64,000 nt of DNA from Amborella trichopoda (taxonomy: Eukaryota > Streptophyta > Magnoliopsida > Amborellales > Amborellaceae), in contig NW_006499363.1 in assembly GCF_000471905.2 (NCBI RefSeq), positions 45,481-109,480 of the forward strand, given 5' to 3'. The notes under the pieces were generated by a model that was not told the origin of the DNA, did no database searches, and worked only from the letters and a program-made list of their open reading frames with translations. Below, one piece after another: positions 37,101 to 49,100 of this stretch. Both the position numbers and the translations under genes were made by a program. Position 1 is the stretch's first letter. Every line of letters begins with the position of its first letter.

Positions 37101-40100
37101 ATGGTTCTGTCGTTTTTTATTGAAAGATGAAGAGCTACAGCAATTTGAATATCAAGAGACTGCTTCATGTGCCAACATCTCTTGGTCACCGTATGCCAAT
37201 GTTTTAAAAAGCGGACCGCCCAGCTCTTGGGCAGCCACCTGGGCGGTCCAGAAGGCCTGGGCGTATTGCCCAGGCCTAGGCAGCCAAATTAGGCAGATAT
37301 CCTTGGGCGCCCGCCTAGGCGCTCGGGAACCTGCCTAGGCGCCCACTTGAACATGCCTAGGCGGCCGCCCGCCTAGGGCATGCACCCCGCCTAGGGGCAG
37401 AAATGGGGCTCTTTGAAGGTATTTTTGGGTCATTATTTTAATACTAAAGGGGAAAAATTGTGGGTTTTAGATTCATTTGAAACCTAAAACCCATTAGAGG
37501 CTATTTTAGAGAAAGAAAACCCTAAAAAAGAAAAATTTCTACTGGGCTGCCCAGGTTCTAGGTGGCTTGGACCCCCCCGACCGCCTAGGTGTCACCTAGA
37601 GCTTTTTGAAACACTGCTTGATGCCTTAGATTAGGGAGCAATGATTATTACTTCATGATGCGTATCTTTTGCATGCTATGGTTCTGTTGTTTTTTTTTGA
37701 AAGATGTAGAACTACGGCAATTTGAATATCAAGAGACTGTTTCATGTGCCAACATATCTTATCGCTCACAAGTTTGTGTCCATGTTCTGTTTGATGTTAC
37801 CATAAATGAGAGTAGCATTGCCATTAGCTCACTACATTATTGAGTTTTCAGTCAAGATCCTATTGTCTACTCAAATATTGTCCATTCGAGATTATCAGAA
37901 GTTTTTATGGCTAATCTGCAAGGTTGACATTTTTTAAAAAAAAGGAAAAGGAAAAGAAAAGATAGGAGAATGCAACCATCCTCATGATGGGTGGCTGTTT
38001 CCGAATTTCCCTCGAATCACATTTGATCTTTATTGACCTCATTTTGAACTGCAAAAAGTAGCTACGTGGGCAGTCAGGCTTAAAGGTGCACACTGTAAAA
38101 TCCGTACAAGAATATTTTAAAGTCCTTTTGGAGACATTGTAAATATGTTCATGAGATCAATTATACAAAATAACTATACTTCACTAAATTATTTGAATAG
38201 GTAAGGTAGTAACGAATATTAAATTCTGATGTCTATGTAGCATGTAAGCTCCAAAAAACTTCTAAAGCCCATCTAGCATATCAGATGCATAGTCCTATGC
38301 ATTTTTTTGGGAATCTGTAATTTGCTTGTTTTCTTACAACGATAATTTTTATAAGGGGATATAGACACTAAGCACTGACAAGGCATTACTAATGATAGCT
38401 TTTCATCTTACTTTGCATGTAAACCCGATCCTTCATATGTCTGTGTAGGTAAGTGTTAGACTAGTTCATTTGGTGTGGAAGGTGTCAAAGCTTCCAATGC
38501 TGATTCTGAACAAACAAAAGGAAAGACTAAAAAGTACTACTCCAATAGTTTGATTGAAAAATATAATGGAAGCTAGGAAGCATAGCTTCAATGGGTCTGA
38601 GAATTCTTGAGAATTCACTAGAATTCTCAAAGAATAATGTTCTTAAAGAAGAATCAACCCCTATTTATAGGCTTTATTTGGATGCCCTAGCCCTAAATCC
38701 AATGTAATTATTGTTAAAATGTCACCTTGAATACTTGAGAGAGAGAAGACCAAGTTTTGGTTCAGGTAGATATGGATGGAGAGGAAGTCATAGAAGAATG
38801 ATGTGACCCCTAATTCATTCATGTGTGAGGGGCTGCACTCAAAGATATATAATTATATTGTTTCTACCATAATTAATTAAGGACTAGATAAGGGTATAAA
38901 TAAATCTGAAAATTACATATTTGTGCATTTGCAGTGAACATGAGCTACAATTACAATAATAAGTTAGAGCAGCATATAAAATGACCAATATACCCCTGAC
39001 CAATTATGACTAACACTTCCCCCTCAAGTTGTACATCACGTTTAAATATTGAATTACAATTACAAGAATAAGTTACAGCACCATATATACCCCTGACCAA
39101 TTATGACTAACACTTGCCCCTCAAGTTGTACGTCATGTTTAATTATACAACTTATCCTTAAAATAATGATGTTGTTCCCTTGTTAACCCTTTTGTAAATG
39201 TCTGTTGTTTGATCTTCTGTTCCCACGGACCTTGTTCAATTTCTTCAGCTTCATTCCTTCCCTGCATGAAATGGTATTCAATCTGAATATGTTTAGATCT
39301 ATCATGAAATACTGGATTTGCTTCCAAGGCTAAGACACTCTTGTTATCATATAAATAACACTGTGGATCTTTGAATTTTCATGGCCAATGTGGTCATAAG
39401 ACTTTAGATCCTTAATAGCTCTAATATAATACTTCCTAAAGCTAGATATTCAGCTTCAGTACTTGACCTTACTGTTGTCTTCCTTTTCTTACTTTTCCAT
39501 GATATGAAGTTTTCCCAAGGTAAATACAATACGGAAACTGACGTACTTGAATCTGGGTCACTAGCCCAATCAACATCTTAATACCCCTTTACCAATTCAA
39601 TTTGCAGATTCTACGCATCATATTTATGACAGACTATGCCATGGGTGATTGTTCCTTTTGTGTATTTGATTAATCTTTTTAAGGCTTCTATATGAGATGA
39701 TGTGGGTATATGCATAAATTGATAGACCTGTTTCGCTGCAAATGAAATATCTAGTCATGAAGTACTCTTGTACTTCTGTGGTTCTCGTAACAAGTTGTCT
39801 TCTTTCATGCTTTGTCTTTTATCCATGGCAACATGTGTTCCTGAAAGCTTATAATTCATCATATTAATTTTATGTAATAATCTAAGGCATACTTTTGTTG
39901 AGATGGCAAAATACTACAAGCTAAAAGTCCATGAAGATTAAAGAGTTTAAAAAGTCAAGCTCAAGAAGAGTTAATACAACCATCATTACTCAAATCAACA
40001 CCCAAAAGATTCAAATCAACAACCAAAAATCAACAAATACACAAATCGAAGAACTTCAACAAATAAAATTCCCACCCAAAATTTATTTTTTGATTCAATC

Positions 40101-43100
40101 GATCCAAATAAAGCCAAGGATGTGGCTGAAAAATGATGTTTGGGGGATTTAATACCCCCCCAAACCCTTTTCCTCCATTTTCGAAGGTCAAAATGACCTT
40201 ATTACCCCTGTTGAGGGGTTCAGTTTCTAAAAAAATGGCAGACAAATCATGCAGCCTGATGCGCTCAATGCGGGATGCACAGCTCTGATGCGGAGAGTGC
40301 AGCGCATATGTGGGCGCATCTCTCCAAACCTCATATGAAGGCATGTGGGATGTGTTGGCCAGCGCGTAGCGCCTGATGCGGCTGTGTATGTGGCGATGCG
40401 GCCGCATTTTAAACATTGTTCTTAATATAGTCAGTCATCTCATTTCACATAACATTGTCCTCATGTTCAGAGTTTCATTTTTCTTCTTTAACTAATTTAT
40501 CCCCAAATAATCCTATTTTTTCATTCTTTAAATTCCACTACCTAGTCTTGGACACCTATTAATTTCGTCAGAGTGCTTGCATAATAGCATAAAACTCCAC
40601 ATGATATGTAGAATACCCAGCCTTTGTGATGCAAGAAGTAGGGTGGACAATTAAATCCACCCTTTTCTGAACCTTAAACAAGTAAAATCAGCAATATTGG
40701 AGAAAGAACATTGTTGTAAATCAAGCCATGAGAAGAAAAACTTTCTTTTTTCATAAAATAAAATTTATTCCAATAACATATATCTCCCAAATATGGCATC
40801 CAATCTTTTATAAGCCTATGAAGCCCTAAATTAACTTGAAACTGAAGTAAGCAATTAAGACTCTAAAATAGCACTAAACAATATTATAATTCCAAAAATA
40901 TCCCTATGCACAATAATGCATAAGTACTCGTGAACAATAACGCGTGAACAGTACCCATGAATAGCACTTATGAATAGTAAATAAAGAAAATATAAAAAAC
41001 CCTAGAATCTCAAAAAAACTTAAAAACTCCAAAAATAAACCCTAAAACTTTTAAAATTGAATAAAAATAAAAAATAAAAATAATTTTTCCCTCCATAACT
41101 TTGACATGTTCAACTTATCACTAAGGGCACGTTTGGTTGGTGCGTAACAGGAAAAATATTTACATATGTAAACGCTTTGCAGGAAAAACTTTTGCAAACT
41201 TTCTTTTCTCCATGCTTGTTAACACCATAGTTGTTGGAGACATGAGCGAGATCGGGAGCGGGATTGGTTCGGGATACACCAAACCGCCCTAAAGTGGAAG
41301 CTCCCTGTGGTTATGATCGACGTCCGTACAATGAACAAGACAAGGAATGAGATCCTTAGGTTTATGGGAGCGATATCCCATGTCAATGAGTTCAATGTTT
41401 TGATTACGGGAATCTAAACTCCACTATACATAAAAATATGCTAGTCAAGTAGAACTAGTACGAGTTCCCTTGGTTAGGGAGTCAAGGTTTAAGTATGCCA
41501 TATAACGGGGTTCCTCTTGTTCTAATATCGAGATTCTTAACTATGTTTGGCATATGTTTGAAGTCCTAAGTATCACTCTCGACAATGGTTAACTATGCCA
41601 AGTCCTGGTGGGGAGAAGAGGCTTATCTTGCTGCCCTTGAGAGGTTGTACCTAAACAAGAATGAGAGGGGTAGAATACGACAACATATCAATGATTTTGT
41701 AAGTAGTAAAGGAGTCTTACTTCCGGCATTCATTTCCTACAGAGGTACAATGTCAGTTGTTTCGTGGTGGGATCTATACGATGGTGGGGTTCTTAAATTA
41801 TATTCACTGGCTATTAAGGTGTTGTCTCAAAGTGTCAACTCGTCATGTGCTGAGAGGTGCTAGAGTATGTATTGTTATATTCACAGTGTTAAGCGGAACA
41901 AGTTAAATGCTCAACACTCTGAGTCATTGATTTATGTTCACTACAATGACAAGTTGTTAAGTAGATTACGATGAGACTATGCAGAGAAGTACAAAGGATG
42001 GGATTTTCATCCTGATGATGACCACCTCGAGGATAATGTTGGGGCATTAGAAGCATTAGGCAACTGCCTTGATGCTGATGATGAGGCTCGTCAGAGAACT
42101 CCATTATCAAGGCATGTCCCTCCCACTACAAATTCAGGCCCTGATACAAATTCGGCATGCACCATTCCCTCGGAGTCCCCAGTAACCTAGAATCCTACCA
42201 CTCAAGGGTCATCTTCTTCGAATGTAGTCTCCTCTGCTTCTATTGTTTCTCAAAGGCTGGCTCTCCGAAGGGGCAAGAGGACAAGATGAACTACTCTCAC
42301 TCTCTTTCTCTCTCGTAAATGTAAAAGAAGCTTTTTAAAGCTTGAAATGAACACATATATTCTCATCTCACAACTAAGAGGATTCAACATTGTGCTTTAA
42401 AAATCTAAAACAACATGACATCATAAATATAAGATTTTAAATGAAATATATATTCTCACAACTAAGAGGGATGTCTTACACAATAAGACTTAATAAAACA
42501 AAAGGTCACTCTAGACTATGCCTAGTTCAAATTAAGAATCTAAAATAATGGACCTCGTATGGGTGACTTCGAACTCTCACATCCATATAATCATCTCTCC
42601 CCAGGAACACAATGTTAACTTTCTCTCAAAAAAAAAGAATCTAAAATAATGAAATTTTATGCTATGCGAAAAAGGGATTGGATTTTACAATAAGGAACTT
42701 ATGATTCCTAAATAATGGGAACTTGAGACAATGACAATCTCTAACCTAGTATCATTCGTTAATGAAATTAGATCCCACAAATATGAAACCTAAGATTTTA
42801 ATGTACCAAAACCTTGGACCATGGTTGATGGGAGCGGGGATCTATTTTGAAATAGAATTGGATTTTACTTATGGATGGAACGTGGTCCCCATTTTTTGGG
42901 AGGGAGATCTCAAAATCGAAAAACCGGGGTCCCTACAAGATACCTTGCAGGAACCGTGGGATCGAGGCTCCGGAGTAGGATCGTCACCCTACCCTCAAGG
43001 TTCCCTTAACTATGGTTAACATGTTTAAAATGCACTATGCAATGAATTTCATTTGTTAGGTAACTTATTCAGTATTTAAATATATTTTGTAAATATGTTA

Positions 43101-46100
43101 TATAAATATATATATGCATTATTTAATATTATGACTAAAAATGTATAGTTATATTTATTTAAATAATATTTAAATATTATTAAAAAATTATATATTAAAT
43201 GTAAATATTATATAATATATATTGTATTGTAAATATTTATTATATAATATATATTTTATTTTATTATATTATATAAATATATTATATTAATTTCATCTTG
43301 CAACAAGCTGATCATCACTCTCGTTGAACTCGTTTCGGCTTATCAAATGATAGAATCGTCTATTTATTTTTGCATACTCAACTCTTTTTGTCACAGGTGG
43401 TGATATCCCTGGAATAGATCTTGTGCATAGTTGGATGGAACAAATTTGTATTTCAAACACAACTTTATCTTCTTCCAAGTTGCAATTTTGTCTTTCCAGT
43501 TTCAAACTCAACCTGCCTACTACTGCTACCGCCGATTTAAGGCATGGCCTTCAATTTGAGTAGTCATGAATTTTACCTTTTCTCCTCTGATAATTCTTTT
43601 AACTCAAAGAAGTTTCACCTCTGGCAATCCAATCCAAGAAATCATGAGTTGTAATACCTGAAACTTCAGGCACATTTACCTGAATTCCTCGTTCTGACCC
43701 TTCTAGAGTACCAACCAAGTGATCATCTAACGGGAGATCTCTCTCCATTGGTTATGGAATGGGTTCACATTTCTCTACATTGGACCCATCACTGTCATGA
43801 ACGACATAACCTCGCTCAGATAATGCAACCCTAAAACTTCCGATTAAGATTTATTCCGAACACTTTTGCTGAATAAAATAGCTCAAACCATGAAATGATA
43901 CCCTAACTTCATGTAGGCATAATTTTTTGCTCTGATATCGAAATCACTACTCGACCCCATTATGGAAATGGAATTGTAACCTCTACGACATTAAAATTGC
44001 AGAGCAGATTTGCCCAGCTAATGAGGGAAAAAAGGCCTTTGAAGCTTTGAACGTTGGTCCTGAAATTTGGTGCCCTAAGTCGGCCTGCATAAAACCCAGT
44101 GACCATGGTTGTGTTTCTTATCATTTTTGTTTTGATATGTATCATTAATAGTTTTAAAAAATGCAATGTAATATTATTGCCTAGTTAAACTCCTCACATA
44201 TGGTTTTGAATTATACGTTTGCAATTAGAAGCTTTCCTTCACTTGACTCTTGATAGTTAGAATTATCTTGTATCTTGTGCATTTTTTTTTAATCCATTTC
44301 TTTCACTTTTTTTGTGCCTTTCAGGTCTTGATGAAGCCTGGAAAGCCACTAACCTTTGCAGTAATTAGCACTAATTCTATGGAGGGCAAGCCAAATAAGA
44401 AGATACTTGCCTTTGGGTTGCCTGGAAATCCTGTGAGCTGCATAGTAGGTTTCCATCTTGTGGCTGTTCCTGCCATTCGTTGCCTTTCTGGCTGGGAGAA
44501 CCCTAAGCTCCAAAGGTCTTAATTTGTACATGCAATATTCTTTCATCAGCATGTGAACTTTTCGTTGAACAAGCAATATCTTTCTTTGGCATGTTATCTC
44601 CATATACACAAAATACACACAAATACACTACTTTCTAATTCTGTTAAAATGTATGTTCGTCCATTACCAGAGAACCACAATCCTTCAATTATTTATGCAT
44701 CTATTTAATTGGAGCCTTTGATTCTCTCTCTCTCTCCCCTATATAATCTCTTTCCCATCTTTACCTCTTCCTATATCTCTACTGCCAAATAAAGAAAAAT
44801 AAAATAAAATAGTAATGACATAGCCTCTTTGTCAAAAGTCCAATCTGTAGAAATCCATGAATAAGAAAGATTGGTCACTGAGATTCTCTCTTTCCTATCC
44901 TTTATCTTCTACTATTTTTTGTATCTAATCATGGTCCCTCTTCCACCATCTCCTCCCCCCCCCCAACCCACACCAAAAAAAAGTAAAAGAAAAGCGCTGG
45001 ATGGGCTGTGGACTAATATTCATCAATATGTATGCACTTAAAAGTTATGATATGCTAAAATATCCTTATAATATGAGTTACAATCCTACCCCTCAAGATC
45101 AATAATAGGTATCAACCGTGCCTAGCTTGCCTAATATATAGTGTGGTATGTCCTTAAACTTCACATACAGATTATATACTTAATTAGCTTCTTTCTATAA
45201 TTGGATTGGAGGCTTTATGAATGGAGACCTGGTTATCGCGGCTGATGTCCATATAATTTTGAACTCAAATTTTTACTTGCATCTTGGATTGGTTCATAAC
45301 TGGGGTGGTCCATTTCCCTGAACTTTACTAATGTCATAAATGGCTTCAATCAAATTAGTTCAGTCTGATGTTAGCCATTTTCCTTTACTCATCATTTCCG
45401 CTCGATCTTACTGCCACAAATTGCTTCTTATTTTAGTATGACCCTTGGGATCTTGTATACCTATTATTCTCCCGCTTAAGCCAACACATCTTACCTCTCA
45501 AAAGGCCCGATAGGGGAGCCATGTAAACCTCCTCCATGTTTGTTTCTTTATAATAATAACTGTCGTAAAATATTTTTATTTTTGATAAGTGGAAGCAACA
45601 TATTTCATATAAAGGGAGTATTACAAAAAGCCCATGAGATGTGGGCAGTGGAAGCTCAAAGCCTGGTGCTCTACAAAAATGTAGCAAGAATTCCTTATGC
45701 TTTTTTAGATTGAAGAAAAATAAGAAATAGGGGAGGGAGGAGGTTAACAGAGATAGAGATGGAGAAAGAGTGAGATTGTTAGTGAGAGAGAGGAATCCTT
45801 TTTCACGCAAACTACATCGACAGTTGCTCTACCCTTTGTGATGGAGGGTAGAGAGAGAGAGAGAGAGGATAAGTGAAGAGGGGAGGAGGTTGGGAAAGAG
45901 GCAGAGATAGAAAGACAGATAGGAAAAGAGGTTGAGAAAGGGGTGTAGAGAGAGTGGTTTTAGCCGACTTGATGTGATCCATTTAGGCCCCTAACAGCCC
46001 TTTTTTGTGCCAATGCATCTGCTGACTGGTTGCCTCTCTACAAATGTGGCAGAACATCACACTTAGTTCCCTGTAGAGATGGTTTATACAGTCAAAATTA

Positions 46101-49100
46101 GGGAATAGATGCCAGGGACACACTGCCTTGACGCCCATGCAATGACATTGTTGTTGTCCCCTTCTACAACGATCTCCATGGTACTGGAAAGGGCTATGTG
46201 AAACTCTTTGGAGACCTTCTGTGATTGCTCGATTCGGCTGTTGTAGAGTTCATGAGTCTATAAGTGGTTTAAGTGGTGAGAATGTGAGAAGTGTTTATCC
46301 AGATTGGTCCCTCCATATATCACCTATACCAGTGGGCTCCGAGTTGCCCAAAGAGAAACCATCTAAGTGTCCTTTTTTTATTTTGTTTGGTTGGGGGGGG
46401 GGGGAGGAGGGGGGGGGTTTGGGTGGTTGTGGTGTCCATGGGGAAGCAATGGTTTGCCTAGGAAATGTGAGGAATAGGATATTCTTCCAGCCGCTAAGGA
46501 AGGTTGGGGGAGGGATATACTAGAGTACGGAGTACCCTATTACTTTTAGCCCAGAAAATAGTTTCTGACTTGATGTGGTCCACTAGATTATATGGTAGCT
46601 AACACCAAGGCCCTCCACAGTAAAGTGCCAACCTTGGGGTAAGGAGGGGATAGGATGGCTTAGATTAGCTGGATGATGGACTAGGGGAAGGTCCATTGCC
46701 TATCAAATTCCTGAAGGAGTTTGGACCATAGACTAGAGGTCACTATAGAATGCCAAAAAAGGGGTCCAAATTTTCTTCTTCTAGCAAGCACATGACACGT
46801 CTGTTTGCAAGCTGGATACCTCTTTGTTAAAGTTGGTTAGCTGTGAGGGTTTTACCCAACAGCGCGATCCAATAAAAGGCTTGAACCGTAGGTGGCACCT
46901 ATACGGCGCGCACTTGGCTAGAGACTTTGGGCCTAGTGGTTTCAGAGGAGAGAACTTTGAAGAAAGAAGATGCCGTGAAGTGATGAGGTTGAGGGGGCCC
47001 AAATAGTCCAATTTGTTCCATTCACTGACAGGAAGTGATTCACAAGCTCTAGAAGTATTTTGGCCAGGCACTTTGCTTCCACGTCGTTGTTGGAGTCCAT
47101 ATTTGCGGCACCCCTTCTGCTTTCCACCATCCTAGGGATACTGATGTCTCGATCCTTGGTGGCACTTAGAAGACTAGGCAACCATTCAGCCAATGTTTGA
47201 GTTCCTAGTCAAAAGTCTTTCCATCGATGGACTCTTTCTCCATTCCTAGGACTAAATCTCACATGTCTCCTGAAGATTTCCCAAGTGTAGACGATGCTTT
47301 TTGAATATAATGAAGCTTGAGTAGGGCACCTTGGGAACCAGCAGTACCTCTCCAGGCCATACTTCTCTTTGATTACTTCCCTCAAGAACTAATCTTCTCG
47401 TCTGGCAAATCTGTGCCACCACTTCCCAAGGAGGGCTAGGTTAGCTTGTTTCGGACTTCTAAGTTGGACTTTTTGGATTTGCACACCTTGTCCCATGCAA
47501 TCAAAGGAACTTTCACAACATTTTTTTTAGTATCATGGGCCGGCATATGGATCAAAGACATTTGAAAAATGGGGATGTTGGATAGGGTTGCTTTGACTGC
47601 TTTGGTTGGCATTATAGGCATCTTAAAATCTGTTTGGCGCAAAGAGCAATTGATTCTTATTGATAGTAATCGAAAAAATCAACCTCATGTAGTTAATCGT
47701 TTGCCACTGGTACAAATGTATTTGTGAACTCAACTCCATATGTTAGGTTCGACCCTTTGTGATAAGACATGCTTTTATCTTTTTGATGGAGCCATTGGAT
47801 CTAAAGTTTTAGTTACATAGCCAACTCGGCAGAACTCTATTAGATACAGCCAACTGGGCAGAACTCTATTAGATAAAAATTGCAGTTACCTTTATTTGCC
47901 AGAGTTTGTCATTTATCACTTCACTGCATTTGTGGGTCAAGTGATGTTTCTATCTATAGTTTTATGAAGTCATGCGTCATTAAGAGGAGGAGGGGGAGAA
48001 GGGTGGGAGGGGGGTGATTTGTTATAAAAATCTTCCAACTAAGGTGGTGTTCTTACTCTTTCAAGAGGTTCGGTAGCGGAAACGTGTTCCACTTCTCTTG
48101 TGAACATATTTCTCTCTTCTTGGGAACTCTTTCAAACAATATTATTAAGGAAGAGCCCCCCCTCTCCTTTAGCGAGTCCCATTTTTCAGATCATGCATCC
48201 AAAGGTAATATTTGGGTTTTAAAAAAAGGGGAACATTTTCATTCTAAAACAAAGCTGACAGAGAGCTCGAGCATCAAAACAATTTGGTTATTTTTCAGGT
48301 CTATCTTAGTTGTTTAAATATTTACTAGTTTAATATTTATTGTATAGACATTCTCAAAAGGCAACAAAATAGTTATTGTATAGCAATGATCCTTGGCACC
48401 CAAAGGTGACTAGAGTTGCAGGGTGTATGGGTTCATCTCCAGTTGAACTACTCATCTTCGTAACCAAGAAGCTTCTGGGGACATGCAGAGGAGATCTTTA
48501 CAGCCACAAGAAAGTGGGTTGTCTAATGGACTTTGGGAAAATAATGAAATGGACTTTTAGCTGTTTCGGTAAATGCTTTTACAGCTAAGGATAAGGATAA
48601 AGCTATAGTATCTCTTTGATTATGTTAACATCTGAATTGGGATCTGTTACTTTGTTTTCAGGTCTTCTTATCGATCTCTGATATATTATAGTTTTCACGT
48701 ATCAATCTGCCTTCACATCCATGATAATTGAAAAAAGGACATTTATAGAATTCTACTACTCGCCTCTCTTCTTGCACTCTATAAGTTGCACTAACTGCAT
48801 ATATATATTTTTATGAACGGCCAAGGAAGTCCCTTCACACTTTTTCTTTCCTGATTTGAAGTGCGATTGATGCACGTAATGACTGAACCACGATTGATAT
48901 GTCCATACTCCTATGTTCCTAGACCATCATTGGAACCAGAACGTCAGCCCTCCTGGACAACCTGAGAGGTTGACACTAAGATAATGGATATGCGAAGCCC
49001 TCAAAGCTGAAGCCCCAACCTTCAGACCCTTCTGACTAGTAGAGCTTGTAACATCAACATACAACAACTACCATTTGCCTTGTGAAACTCCAGTTATGGA

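Larger units (their letters stand above)
36623..44324 (+). other. CNX1: CNX1 intron 7 (7.7 kb)
   Basis: GT-AG intron with a MITE between direct repeats, a copia fragment, hAT elements and a gypsy gag fragment. Stretches without a recognised element: 36623-37041, 37770-38453, 43015-43289 (extremely AT-rich) and 43850-44324. Confidence 0.85.

Noticed and set aside
42560..42645. Sequence resembling an L1 3' tail (gttaactttctctcaaaaaaaa)
   Set aside because: Too short and inside the hAT element; only the A-run and one word match.
45433..45810. 125-codon minus-strand ORF with Leu/Phe-rich start
   Set aside because: Lies in a GA-rich microsatellite region; the composition explains the hydrophobic translation.
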